From Candidatus Nanohaloarchaea archaeon (GTDB lineage: Archaea > EX4484-52 > GLR71), in NCBI GenBank assembly GCA_030594675.1, contig JAUVES010000001.1, forward strand, positions 1-49,721: DNA of 49,721 nt. Direction: 5' to 3'. A program made the translations under genes and the position numbers. Every line of letters begins with the position of its first letter. Position 1 is the stretch's first letter. Under the pieces are notes generated by a model. It worked only from the letters and a program-made list of their open reading frames with translations. It searched no databases and was not told the origin of the DNA. Below, piece by piece: positions 21,822 through 30,742 of the stretch.

Positions 21822-22135
21822 AACTTGATGATTTAAAAAGTATTGCTGCAATTCTTCACACTATATTTTGTGGTCGAGAACATGAGCTAAAGATGGAGAA
21901 CTTTGACTCCTCATCTGAAAAGTGCGGCTTTTATATTGAAACTTCTATTGACCGTTGCTGGGAGCTGAAAGAACACAAAGAATGGCTAGCTCAGGCACGG
22001 TGCTTTGTACAGATAGCACATCCAGTTTCTCCAGTGGAAATATTACAAGATCTTATTGAAGTACATAAACTGGCAACTAAATTAAAAGGAATTAATCCAA
22101 AACTCTTTAATTATGTTAAGATAATCTTTAGATAG
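21818..22135 (+). CDS. Hypothetical protein, 105 aa
   Basis: A 105-aa protein with a Cys/Trp-rich N-half (CGFYIETSIDRCWELKEH) and a helical C-half. Translationally coupled to the gene before. No family recognised. Confidence 0.6.
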   Translation: MKLDDLKSIAAILHTIFCGREHELKMENFDSSSEKCGFYIETSIDRCWELKEHKEWLAQARCFVQIAHPVSPVEILQDLIEVHKLATKLKGINPKLFNYVKIIFR

Positions 22136-22146
22136 GAGATGAAAAG

Positions 22147-22329
22147 ATGAAACCTGAAAATACTTTTACAGACCTTGGTATGGCAAACGCTTGGATAACA
22201 GTTCCAGAAATCATAACATCTTGTGTTGAGAAAAAGCACTCGCCAAAGAAGACTGGCGTAGGCCGTTGTCTGACTGAAGTCAGGTGTGAGCTTTGTGGGT
22301 ATAAATATCTAATAGATAGTAGTGACTAA
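22147..22329 (+). CDS. Small zinc-binding candidate, 60 aa
   Basis: A 60-aa protein with a C-terminal CELC knuckle and further Cys residues upstream (TSC, GRC). The start has AGGAG 8 bases upstream. It may bind one zinc. It overlaps the region upstream of the dCMP deaminase gene. Confidence 0.55.
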   Translation: MKPENTFTDLGMANAWITVPEIITSCVEKKHSPKKTGVGRCLTEVRCELCGYKYLIDSSD

Positions 22330-22339
22330 GGAGGTAAAG

Positions 22340-22888
22340 ATGCTTAGAAAAAGCTGGGATAAATATTATTATGACATAGCTCTCAGAGTTTCAGAACGCT
22401 CACCTTGTCTGTCTTACAAAAGGGGAGCAATTCTCGTTAGGGATAAGATCATCATCTGCGAGGGCTATAACGGAGCAGCAAGAACTCTGCCACCTTGCGG
22501 CCCTGAGCGTCTCAAACACGACTACGTTTTAGCTCACCGCATGAACGATGCTATTAATCCAATATATGGAGATTCTGAAACTTGTCCTCGAAAGCGCTTA
22601 GGCTTTCTTCCAGGCCAAGGTCTTGAACACTGCCCCGCTGTTCATGCTGAGGCTAACTGCATTGCTAACGCTGCAAGGATGGGAATTTGTACTAAAGATT
22701 CGGATATATATCTTACTTTTGGAGTCCCTTGCAAAGACTGTCTGTCACTGTTGATTAATGCAGGAGTTAGAGAAATAGTAACTACTGGCCTAAACCGCTA
22801 TGATGCGTTGTCAGAATTTATAATCAAGATGTCAGAAGGAATTCTGAGCATTAGAACTTATGAGGAGAAAGAAGATGAAAATGATTAA
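22340..22888 (+). CDS. dCMP deaminase
   Basis: A 182-aa zinc enzyme that converts dCMP to dUMP, the substrate for dTMP synthesis. The active-site motifs are HAEANC at 102-107 and PCKDC at 130-134. An extra loop with CGP and CPRKRLG between is typical for phage dCMP deaminases. I chose the ATG at 22340 because it follows AAGGAGG by 5 bases. No thymidylate synthase was found in this genome, so its dUMP would feed a host enzyme or raise dUTP, which is notable beside a UDG-like domain on the polymerase. Confidence 0.9.
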   Translation: MLRKSWDKYYYDIALRVSERSPCLSYKRGAILVRDKIIICEGYNGAARTLPPCGPERLKHDYVLAHRMNDAINPIYGDSETCPRKRLGFLPGQGLEHCPAVHAEANCIANAARMGICTKDSDIYLTFGVPCKDCLSLLINAGVREIVTTGLNRYDALSEFIIKMSEGILSIRTYEEKEDEND

Positions 22889-23111
22889 CTTAGGAGACGA
22901 AGTTGAGGATACTGTGACTGGTTTTAGAGGAATAGCTGTGGCCAAGCACATCTTTCTACATGGAATCTCAACTGTATCAGTTCAACCTCTGCTAGATTGT
23001 TATGGAATCTTACCTGAACATGAGATTTTTGCAGAAGCTCAGTTAAAGGTTCTAAAAAACTATATTAAAAAAGAACCTACAAAATTAGAAATAGCAAAGG
23101 AGACTATCTAA
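22875..23111 (+). CDS. Conserved small phage protein, 78 aa
   Basis: A 78-aa protein, MKMINLGDEVEDTVTGFRGIAVAK onward, with a KOW/SH3-like beta pattern (G-D-x-V, T-G-F-x-G) and a Q-P strand. Proteins of this shape are common in phage genomes without a proven role. It overlaps the deaminase gene by 14 bases and the exonuclease gene by one base. Confidence 0.65.
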   Translation: MKMINLGDEVEDTVTGFRGIAVAKHIFLHGISTVSVQPLLDCYGILPEHEIFAEAQLKVLKNYIKKEPTKLEIAKETI

Positions 23112-23716
23112 TGGAACTATTTTTCGATGTTGAGACGAGTGGATTTATAGACAAAAAACTAGCTGCTACTCATAAAGATCAGGCTTGGGCTATGCAACTT
23201 GGATATATTCTCAGTGACAGAGATCGAATCTATACAGAGTTTAGTTCGCTTATAACTTCTAATGGGCGAGCTTGCAACTCTCATGCTCAAAGAGTTCATG
23301 GAATCTCAACTACTGACTGCGATAAAGGTGGGATGTCTGAAGCTAATATTCTCAACTCTGTCGTTCATGGCTTTTTTCTAGCTGATGTTCTTGTCGCTCA
23401 TAACTATACATTTGACATTGAGTTTATTGATCAGTTTATCTGGCGCAGCAATACGAAGTGGGCAGGCTTAAAGCAAATTCCCTTCTTTTGCACTATGAAA
23501 GAAACTACAAATCTTTGCAAGCTTCCTCAGCCAAAATATCCAGGAAAATTTAAGTGGCCTAAGCTCGAGGAGCTTTATAGTTTTCTCTTCAATGAACCGC
23601 TTGTTGGAGCTCATGATGCTCTAACAGATGTTCGGGCAACTCGAAGATGCTTCTACAAGCTTCAAGATGTTGGGTTTATGGGTGGGACTGATCAACTGAA
23701 ATCACTAGCCGGTTGA
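23111..23716 (+). CDS. DEDD-family 3'-5' exonuclease
   Basis: A 201-aa exonuclease of the DnaQ type. Exo I is FDVETSG (5-11), Exo II is HNYTFDIEF with Asp102, and Exo III is HDALTDV with His168 and Asp173, so it is DEDDh. It could proofread or degrade RNA primers or host nucleic acid. The polymerase already has its own exonuclease domain, so this second one probably has another substrate. Confidence 0.85.
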   Translation: MELFFDVETSGFIDKKLAATHKDQAWAMQLGYILSDRDRIYTEFSSLITSNGRACNSHAQRVHGISTTDCDKGGMSEANILNSVVHGFFLADVLVAHNYTFDIEFIDQFIWRSNTKWAGLKQIPFFCTMKETTNLCKLPQPKYPGKFKWPKLEELYSFLFNEPLVGAHDALTDVRATRRCFYKLQDVGFMGGTDQLKSLAG

Positions 23717-23847
23717 ATATGCCCAAATTTCGACCGGATTAATGCCTAGAATCCATAATCAAATGTTCCTAATACAATTGGGTACGCCAACATTAAATGC
23801 CGGCATACGGGCAACTAAAAACCAGACGTTTTTGAAAGGAGATCAAG
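23717..23847. other. Intergenic stretch with small palindrome
   Basis: About 130 bases without a gene. The only clear structure is the 10-bp palindrome ATGCCGGCAT at 23797-23806, followed by the Shine-Dalgarno site of the next gene. Confidence 0.4.
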
Positions 23848-24210
23848 ATGAAACCTCAACCTCAACCTAAAACTATTGACGAAAGTATTCTCTACGAAGC
23901 ATTCAAGACAACTAACGGTGAGCGTCAAGATAGCTATGGAGCTCCAGAAGACAGCTTCAAAATTATAGCTAGTTTTTGGACAACTTATCTTGAAGACAAA
24001 TATGAGATAAATGAAGACATAGACTCTCTCGACGTAGCTCACATGATGACTCTCTTTAAAATTGCCCGCATGTTAGGTCAAAAACCAAACCGAGATAACT
24101 ATATCGACGCAGCTGGCTATCTTGCTATAGCCGCTGACCGTCTTATCAAATGGCCACAACAGAATCAAGAAGGAATAGCTGAGCCTCATGATCTAATAGT
24201 TGACATCTAA
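23848..24210 (+). CDS. DUF6378-like protein
   Basis: A 120-aa protein with the DUF6378 pattern: RQDSYGAPEDSFKIIASFWT, then 'DVAHMMTLFKIARMLG' and 'DNYIDAAGYLAIAADRL'. This helical family resembles MazG-like nucleotide-binding folds in general shape and is common in phages, but its role is not established. AAAGGAG precedes the ATG. Confidence 0.75.
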   Translation: MKPQPQPKTIDESILYEAFKTTNGERQDSYGAPEDSFKIIASFWTTYLEDKYEINEDIDSLDVAHMMTLFKIARMLGQKPNRDNYIDAAGYLAIAADRLIKWPQQNQEGIAEPHDLIVDI

Positions 24211-24228
24211 ATTTTCATTAGCTGTTAT
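24200..24228 (+). promoter_or_regulatory. Candidate sigma-70 promoter
   Basis: TTGACA (24200-24205), 17 bases, TGTTAT (24223-24228), at the end of the DUF6378 gene. It would make a 100-base leader containing a GC-rich hairpin (GGGCG with CGCCC, 24299-24317) directly before the next gene's Shine-Dalgarno site. Confidence 0.45.
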
Positions 24229-24331
24229 CTTTTGCAGCTTGGCTCAGATCGGTTGCGTCAGATGTTCGGAGCTCAGCAGGGTTTTCAGTCAGTTTACGAG
24301 GGCGCTGCGAAGCCGCCCGAAGGAGAATAAG

Positions 24332-24520
24332 ATGCTTACAATAAAAGATTTAATAAAAGAATTACTAGAATTAGATAATTTAGAACTTCAAATAGCATTT
24401 GATGCAACTTCTTTAGTTGACAATGCAGGCATAAACGGAGGACACCCAAATATAACAGAAGTCAAAACGACAGAAACAGGTGAAGACGAATATGTATTAC
24501 TTAAGTCAGATGAGATATAA
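24332..24520 (+). CDS. Small acidic protein, 62 aa
   Basis: A 62-aa acidic protein opening MLTIKDLIKELLELDNLELQIAF, similar in style to the early protein at 6111-6323. The ATG at 24332 has GAAGGAG 6 bases upstream, and longer versions have no ribosome site. It ends with 'EDEYVLLKSDEI'. Function unknown. Confidence 0.6.
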   Translation: MLTIKDLIKELLELDNLELQIAFDATSLVDNAGINGGHPNITEVKTTETGEDEYVLLKSDEI

Positions 24521-24553
24521 GGAGAAACGAAATGAACATAAAGGAGGAATACT

Positions 24554-24721
24554 TTGTATAAGTTAGCAGGACTAAAACTTACAGAATTGGCAAACTATTT
24601 GTCACAGAATGCTTTCATAATAAGATTCTTATATCGACTAATGACTATTATTGCTCCACTATGTTCGATTTTTGAACGAAGGAAAAGAAAAAGAACTAAC
24701 GAGATCTCTGAGGACGTCTGA
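24554..24721 (+). CDS. Possible TTG-started membrane protein, 55 aa
   Basis: A 55-codon frame starting with TTG exactly 6 bases after a perfect AAGGAGG. It has a hydrophobic middle (FIIRFLYRLMTIIAPL) and a basic tail. It contains a dispersed palindrome and overlaps the 3' end of the convergent late operon by 26 bases. The ribosome site supports it; the rare start and overlap do not, so confidence is low. Confidence 0.35.
   Translation: MYKLAGLKLTELANYLSQNAFIIRFLYRLMTIIAPLCSIFERRKRKRTNEISEDV
24663..24677 (+). promoter_or_regulatory. Dispersed palindrome copy at the convergent operon ends
   Basis: Core GTTC-GATTTTT-GAAC with flanks CTAT and GAAGG. It lies between the end of the early operon and the end of the late operon. 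No classical terminator with a T-run is seen here. Confidence 0.8.
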
Positions 24722-27700
24722 CTCTGCCTTTCTTTGGCTTCTCAATATAGCGGCCAAAGATAATGTCAATATCAGTTCCACCTCTCTCGGCTGCTCGATA
24801 AGACTTTACGAACTGTTGGAAGCCTGGAATCCCAAGCAGTCGAGGAATAGCCGTAGCGTCTCCATTACCAAGTTTAACAAGTTCGTTAACAAGAGCTCCA
24901 CCGAACTCCGAGCCATACTTGAATTTTCCGCCATAGATAGGAACATACTCAAGCATTTCCTTTCCAATTGCCTTCGAGATCTTAGTATATCGCTCGATGT
25001 CAGTTACATAACCAAGCTTCTCTGCTTCTTCCTTTGCCGCCTTAACTGGATCTGGAACTGGAGAACGCATACCCATAAAGTCAAAGGCATAAGCAATAGC
25101 CGCAGTCGAAGCAACATATCTCGTCAAACGTTGCACTCGCTGAAGATTAGTAATATCTGGATTCTTAATGCCAAGAACTTGCCGACTTAAGAAATCAAAA
25201 TTAGCTATCACAAAAGTCTGAAGCGTGGACATAGCAGCACCTTCGGCTGTTCGTTGAAACGGAGCTCTGGCAGCTCTTGTCGCTGAACCTTGAGCTTGCT
25301 CTACAACGTCATCAGCATAATGTTTAGAGAATTCTTCCATAGCTTTCGCACGCTTAGCAGTAGGCATTTCTTCATATGTTTTAGATGTCTTATAAATTCT
25401 CTTGGCTTTTGCTTCTGCTCCTAACCAAGAAGCTTTAGCAATCAATCCATCATTAAGCATAAGAGGAGCAGAACCATAAGTTTTAATTTGCCTGCCTGCA
25501 TCAGAAATAGTTCTTCCAGGCTTTCCAGGAATCCAAGGATATGGCCGGCCAGCTTGCATCAAAGCAACTTCAGGAGCTCTAACAGTAAGAATGTCAGAAG
25601 TTTTAGATGCTCGCTTATGTTCAGCAGGATTCATAAGTTTAGCAAAACCTTCAACAGTTCTTGGAAGTCCAATTAACGTGATCGTATTATTTATTGAAGA
25701 TGCTTGATTAAGAAACGAGCCCCAATTAAATGTGACATAACTAACTGCAACATTAGAACTAAGACCACTCATCCTACGTCTTGTAACTGGATTAGTTACG
25801 TACATTATAGGCTCATGGCCTTTCTGATAATCAAGCCAATCAGAGATAAATCTCCAAGTATTAGGGGCATTCTCAGCAAGCTTATAACGAGGCAGTAAGA
25901 GCTCATGAAGATAAGCAGTCGTAGGCCCAATGTGAATAGCTCTACCTGCAAGCTTAGCATAAGCATTAAAGTTATCAAATGTATTTAGATGAAGATAGCC
26001 AGGAGTCTCAGGACCTGCCCTGAACTTCTCATGACCAGCAAGACCGGGAGCTCTAGAAACTTTCTCGATCTGACTTGGAATCTCCCTCAGCCTGGTCATA
26101 GCTTGATTTATTTTACCAAGATTATCTAAGATATTTATCTTCTCAAACTCTTGTAACCTGGCAAGATCATGAAACCACGGACTATAATTCTTAACTGCTG
26201 GAAACTTTTGCTGGCCAGCTGCTTCACGAGCTTTATTTATCTCTTTATATAAAGATCTATAAACTAACTGCTGCTCATCATAGACAGCCTTCTCCTTAGA
26301 TGTAAGTTTTTTAGGAATATCTTTTACACCCTGATTCTTCAACCTTGCAAGACCATCTGGCTGTTGTGCAATAGAATATTTCTCAATATTCTCTGCGTGC
26401 TTCTGACGAGTTCCAATGGAAAAGGTTCTTTTCATTCGATTAGATTCTTTCACCAAAGTCGTGACAAAATCATTCTCAGCCTTAGCAGCCTTGCGCATAG
26501 GATAATAGAAAGCTTCTTTTAATGGCTTTCCTAGCTGTGTAAACAAGCCTTCTGACGTAGCTAGCGTTCTGACTTTCTCGCCAAAGATAGGTCTTGGAAG
26601 ATCCTTCGTAACTGTTGAAACTACATGAGCATCTCCCCTCGTAACCGCAGGTGCCAGACGCCCTGGTCTGCCAGCTTTTCCTTTCTTCAAAACTCTCCTA
26701 GCCAAAAACTCTTCAGGCCTTTGACCTTTCTTAAGAAACTCAGACGTATCTTCAACTGCTGTCTTCTTAAATGCATTAGGAAAGGCCCTCAAGATCTGAC
26801 TATCAGGAACTTTTCGTCTCTGCATCTCAGCCACAATGTCTGTCTCAGTTACTTTTCTACGTTTGACCGATGAACGAAGTTTTTTAATTGTCTCAGGTTG
26901 TAGAGTTACTGAACCTTTCTCAGATTTTAAAGTTCTGACTAAACTACTCAAATAATCTGTAGTAAATCGTGCCTTAATTTCAGGTCTCAAAGAAAGTATG
27001 GCAGCTAATAAAGCATCTTTATCATTTTGTAAATTTTTCTTAACAGCTGCTATATTCTTTTTAGGAAACCTACCGGCTGCCAGTGACTTTTCAGTTTCTT
27101 CGACAAGAGATTTCAATCTTACAATATTTGGAGGCAGTCCTTTACCTTTAAAACGAGCTTCTATGTTAGCTAACTCTTGATCTTCCTTAAATAGTCTGCG
27201 AACCTTTCTTCTATCAGTCAATGTTATAGCCCCTCGTTCTTCTTTAAGAATGTCTATGACACCAAGACCTTCCTCACCAAGCATCTCGTCCCAAAAGCGT
27301 TTTGTAGCTTCAACTTCGACCTTCTTCATTTCTCTTGTCTTCTTAACATACCAGCCCTTTTTATCAGGCGTCCTTACAACTTCTCCAATCAGCCCTCGAC
27401 TCTTAGCCATACGCATAGCAAGAACTTTACTGCCAACTAACTTTCCCTCAGCAGTTCTCATTGGAGCCATTTCAGCTTCACGTCTAATTTCTCGTTCTAA
27501 GAGCTCTCCCTTAACATCAAGCGGTCTTTCGTATTTCTTCAAATCTGCCTCAACACCAGGAGGTCTGCCACGCTCAACGTCTACACGAGGAGGCTTTGGT
27601 TTCTTAACTGGTCTTTTCTTACCACCTGCATAAGCCCAAAAACTGCCAGTACTATCTACAAATCCAGTTTCTAAATCAGGTTTATTAAGAATATTATATT

Positions 27701-29327
27701 TTGTAGCTATATCAGCATGAAGTTGAGCCTCCTCTCCAACATAAATTTTAGAGCCAACTTTATCAGCTGGAAGTTCTTTACCTTTCTCAGGAAGTTTTCC
27801 TATAATTTCCTTAGGTTCTTTTACCTTAGGCTTTTTCACAACTTCTTTTTCTAACTTAGCTTTAAGTGTCTCAGCAATCTTAACATCACCGAACTCTCTG
27901 ACCTTAATAGCTCTAACAGCACTTCGCAGGTCTTTCTCCACATAGCCGAAATCCTTAAGATCTTCTTCATAATAACGACTCTTCTTGACCTCCTTCATTA
28001 TCTCGCCAACCTTCTTCTTACCCTCAATGCCAGCTCTGATCGTCTCAAACACTCCCATATCTTCGGCAACTTTAATTCCATCAGAGATCTCTCCGGCAAC
28101 TCGCTTACCGAACTGTTCCTCTATGTTCAATTTCCGAACGGAGGGCTTTTCTAAAACAACTTCAGGCTTAGGCTTCTCAACAACTATTTCTTCTTTGGCT
28201 TCCACCCGCTCTTCCTTAACGTCCCGTACACGTATGCGTTCTGCTTCTCTTTGCTCAGGCCTCTTTTCAACGCCCTTTGCTTTAACTTCCGTTCTAATTT
28301 CTTCGGCACTTGGAACCTCCTTTGTTAACTCTGCATCCTTTCTGACTCTTGTTCTTTCTTCTACCCATGAACCAACAGCTTTCTGAGCTCTAAAAGTCTT
28401 ATCCGTAGCAACTATTCGCTGCTCTTCAGTAATCCCCAGTTGGTCTAAGATCTTATCTACCTGTCGACTAACTACTTCAAGCTGTGCAGGAGTCTTAATA
28501 TCTTTCACGTCTTCGACAGTTTTTATATATCTACTGATAACATTCTTACTGACCTTCTTACCCTTCTTAACTGCTCCATGAAGACCCTTCAACAAGAGCA
28601 TCTCGCCAGCAAAACCAGTAAGATATCCAAGATTAGGATAACCAGCTTTAGAAAGTTTTTCATCTGCCACGTGAGGATAATGAAAAAGCCAATCCATAAG
28701 TTCGCCGGCTTTTCCTACAACCTTTTTACCTCCAGGCGTTACAGGTTCTCCCATGACTTCTGCAAAAAATCCAGACGCTTTGTCTGCTAGCTCTCTGACT
28801 TGTTTAGGACTTTTGATCTTAGCTTCTTCAAGCAACTGCGCTGTTGGCTTTCTTGCGAGATCAGGAGCACTAGGATCTGCTGGATAGCCTCCTTGTCTGA
28901 CTGTCTGTCTGATTCGATCTTGACGCAGAAGATTCTTAAGCTTCTCATTAATCTGCGTGGCAAAGCCCAAACCATAAGAAGGAAGAAAACTCACTGCCCC
29001 ATAGCCCAGTTGCACAACAGATTCCCCTGTGGCTTCAAGAAATTCTTTAGTTCCAGAATACTTCTCATCAAACCAGTCGTCAAAGGTTTTTCCAGTTTGA
29101 GTAGCATCTTGTGGAACTTCTAAAGTTTTCTGAGCCTCTTGAACCTGAGCATCAAAAGCATCAAGCCAGTCAGTCTCTGGCAAGGCTTCTGTTGGCGAGA
29201 GTCCTTCAGGTTCGACAAGAACTTCTGGTTGCGACTGGGCGGGAGCTATCGATTGAGACTCTTGTTCTGTAACTAGATATTTCTGAGCTTCCGAAACTTG
29301 CTGATCAAAGGCATCTAATTGCTCCAT
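24696..29327 (-). CDS. Very large putative ejection / polyvalent virion protein, 1543 aa
   Basis: The largest protein of the genome and last of the late operon. The N-terminus carries a duplicated segment (DAFDQQVSEAQK, then DAFDAQVQEAQK). The middle is lysine- and glutamate-rich and partly helical. The C-terminal ~450 residues (from about SPWFHDL on) look like the large polyvalent-protein domains found in podovirus internal proteins, ending with a hydrophobic, glycine-rich part and a basic tail. Such proteins are packed in the head and injected with DNA. I see no lysozyme, protease or ADP-ribosyltransferase active site. One dispersed palindrome (28125-28139) is inside the coding region, in reverse orientation. 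Confidence 0.7.
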   Translation of the reverse strand: MEQLDAFDQQVSEAQKYLVTEQESQSIAPAQSQPEVLVEPEGLSPTEALPETDWLDAFDAQVQEAQKTLEVPQDATQTGKTFDDWFDEKYSGTKEFLEATGESVVQLGYGAVSFLPSYGLGFATQINEKLKNLLRQDRIRQTVRQGGYPADPSAPDLARKPTAQLLEEAKIKSPKQVRELADKASGFFAEVMGEPVTPGGKKVVGKAGELMDWLFHYPHVADEKLSKAGYPNLGYLTGFAGEMLLLKGLHGAVKKGKKVSKNVISRYIKTVEDVKDIKTPAQLEVVSRQVDKILDQLGITEEQRIVATDKTFRAQKAVGSWVEERTRVRKDAELTKEVPSAEEIRTEVKAKGVEKRPEQREAERIRVRDVKEERVEAKEEIVVEKPKPEVVLEKPSVRKLNIEEQFGKRVAGEISDGIKVAEDMGVFETIRAGIEGKKKVGEIMKEVKKSRYYEEDLKDFGYVEKDLRSAVRAIKVREFGDVKIAETLKAKLEKEVVKKPKVKEPKEIIGKLPEKGKELPADKVGSKIYVGEEAQLHADIATKYNILNKPDLETGFVDSTGSFWAYAGGKKRPVKKPKPPRVDVERGRPPGVEADLKKYERPLDVKGELLEREIRREAEMAPMRTAEGKLVGSKVLAMRMAKSRGLIGEVVRTPDKKGWYVKKTREMKKVEVEATKRFWDEMLGEEGLGVIDILKEERGAITLTDRRKVRRLFKEDQELANIEARFKGKGLPPNIVRLKSLVEETEKSLAAGRFPKKNIAAVKKNLQNDKDALLAAILSLRPEIKARFTTDYLSSLVRTLKSEKGSVTLQPETIKKLRSSVKRRKVTETDIVAEMQRRKVPDSQILRAFPNAFKKTAVEDTSEFLKKGQRPEEFLARRVLKKGKAGRPGRLAPAVTRGDAHVVSTVTKDLPRPIFGEKVRTLATSEGLFTQLGKPLKEAFYYPMRKAAKAENDFVTTLVKESNRMKRTFSIGTRQKHAENIEKYSIAQQPDGLARLKNQGVKDIPKKLTSKEKAVYDEQQLVYRSLYKEINKAREAAGQQKFPAVKNYSPWFHDLARLQEFEKINILDNLGKINQAMTRLREIPSQIEKVSRAPGLAGHEKFRAGPETPGYLHLNTFDNFNAYAKLAGRAIHIGPTTAYLHELLLPRYKLAENAPNTWRFISDWLDYQKGHEPIMYVTNPVTRRRMSGLSSNVAVSYVTFNWGSFLNQASSINNTITLIGLPRTVEGFAKLMNPAEHKRASKTSDILTVRAPEVALMQAGRPYPWIPGKPGRTISDAGRQIKTYGSAPLMLNDGLIAKASWLGAEAKAKRIYKTSKTYEEMPTAKRAKAMEEFSKHYADDVVEQAQGSATRAARAPFQRTAEGAAMSTLQTFVIANFDFLSRQVLGIKNPDITNLQRVQRLTRYVASTAAIAYAFDFMGMRSPVPDPVKAAKEEAEKLGYVTDIERYTKISKAIGKEMLEYVPIYGGKFKYGSEFGGALVNELVKLGNGDATAIPRLLGIPGFQQFVKSYRAAERGGTDIDIIFGRYIEKPKKGRVRRPQRSR
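28125..28139 (+). promoter_or_regulatory. Dispersed palindrome copy inside the 1543-aa gene
   Basis: Core GTTC-AATTTCC-GAAC, flanks CTAT and GGAG on the plus strand. On the coding (minus) strand it is read as SVRKLN. It is far from any gene boundary. Confidence 0.75.
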
Positions 29328-30292
29328 TATCTTCCCTCAAATCTTTCTTTATTAGCTTTTATCTTCTCTGCATGCTCTATCACAATCATCCCTTCGTAGA
29401 TCTCCTGCAGGCGATCATTAACAGATATTCCTTTTCGCTTAGCAGCTGTAAATATGTCAGTAGGAGTCATTTGAACTCTATTTGCAACTGGCAGCTTAAC
29501 TTCAATAGGCTTATCTTCCTCACCATATGTTATACCTAAAAAAGTTTTATCTGCAGTTCCTCGAAACATCATAGAAGGATAGTCAAGAGTCTTAGAACGA
29601 TCATTATAGGCTGCGATAGAAGCATCTGAAGCATAAAATTCAGTTCTCAGATCATCAGCAGACTTCTCATGATCAACTATAAGCTTCCGGCGTTCCTCAG
29701 GCCTCAAAGCTGCAACTCCAGCCATTGGCTTAGCGACCATCGCAGGAATAACACCACCTGGCATTGTAGCAGCAAGAGTCGAAAGTGGAATATTTTCTAT
29801 ATCTCCAATCGTCTGACCTCCAAGAGCCTCAACTCCCTTACGTTTCCGATCTTCTTCTACTCCTGAAACCCTCACGTCTTGAAGACTCTTAATTCCACCT
29901 GCCATCTGTTGAAGCATGCCGCTTGGAACTTCATAATCTACCCAACCTCCTTCTCCACTAGGAAGACTTGTAACAACTGGCTTCATCCAAGCATCATGTT
30001 GAGCTTGATCTATCAAACCAGTTCTAAGACGCTCTTCAACCTCAGCCTTAGCCTTAGCACCTTCGATCTGAGACTGTCTTGGAATCTCATAGATCTGATC
30101 AGCAATCTTCATTTTAACCATAGGAGGATTTTCAAGAAGATCGAGTTTTCGTTTTGCCAGTTCTCCCTGTTGTCTAGTTCCCATCATATTGATGAGCATC
30201 TGCGCTTGTTTATAACGATTACTTTCCGTTACATCTCTTCTTGCTCCAATTGCACTAATCTCTTGTGGGGATAGTCCTACTAAGCCAGCCAT
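29327..30292 (-). CDS. Putative internal virion protein, 321 aa
   Basis: A 321-aa soluble, helical protein with many charged residues. I chose the ATG at 30292 (MAGLVGLSPQEISA) because GGAGG lies 8 bases upstream. It shares its stop base with the start of the 1543-aa gene. Placed between small late genes and the ejection protein, it is probably a virion component; no family is recognised. Confidence 0.6.
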   Translation of the reverse strand: MAGLVGLSPQEISAIGARRDVTESNRYKQAQMLINMMGTRQQGELAKRKLDLLENPPMVKMKIADQIYEIPRQSQIEGAKAKAEVEERLRTGLIDQAQHDAWMKPVVTSLPSGEGGWVDYEVPSGMLQQMAGGIKSLQDVRVSGVEEDRKRKGVEALGGQTIGDIENIPLSTLAATMPGGVIPAMVAKPMAGVAALRPEERRKLIVDHEKSADDLRTEFYASDASIAAYNDRSKTLDYPSMMFRGTADKTFLGITYGEEDKPIEVKLPVANRVQMTPTDIFTAAKRKGISVNDRLQEIYEGMIVIEHAEKIKANKERFEGR

Positions 30293-30293
30293 T

Positions 30294-30728
30294 TTAAAAG
30301 CCTCCACTAAAATCTTTTATAAACTCTTCCGAACTTCTTATAACAGGTTTAGAAGTTTCTTCCATACGTTTCTCAACTTCTTCCATACCTGTGATATTAT
30401 ATTGAAGTCCTCCAGCCCCAGTAGGATCTCTCGAAAGCGAAACAGTCGTAGGCCCTGCCTTGTCTTTTCCAGTTAGCATCTCCATAAAACGACTCCAATC
30501 TTGCTTACCGCTTGTCTCACGTTCTTTTTCTGCCTTAGCTGCCAAGCTGCTTCTTGCAAGTGTCGAACCTACACCTGCGAAAGGATTCTCAGGATCTAAC
30601 TTGCTTCCAACCATATCCATAACAATAGAAAGAAGCTCTGTATTACCCAACAAGCTTTTCATAAAATCTGAAGATTGCTCTTTCTGTCCAAGCTGACTAA
30701 CTAAAGCTTGATTATCAACAAGTGCCAT
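30294..30728 (-). CDS. Putative internal virion protein, 144 aa
   Basis: A 144-aa helical protein rich in Ser, Lys and Glu, with AAAGGAG before the ATG. It lies in the putative ejection-protein block. Function is inferred only from position. Confidence 0.55.
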   Translation of the reverse strand: MALVDNQALVSQLGQKEQSSDFMKSLLGNTELLSIVMDMVGSKLDPENPFAGVGSTLARSSLAAKAEKERETSGKQDWSRFMEMLTGKDKAGPTTVSLSRDPTGAGGLQYNITGMEEVEKRMEETSKPVIRSSEEFIKDFSGGF

Positions 30729-30742
30729 TTTTAAATCTCCTT

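Noticed and set aside
27250..28386. Long plus-strand open frames opposite the 1543-aa gene
   Set aside because: They are Ser/Pro/Arg-rich antisense images of a Lys/Glu-rich gene, without ribosome sites or recognisable domains.
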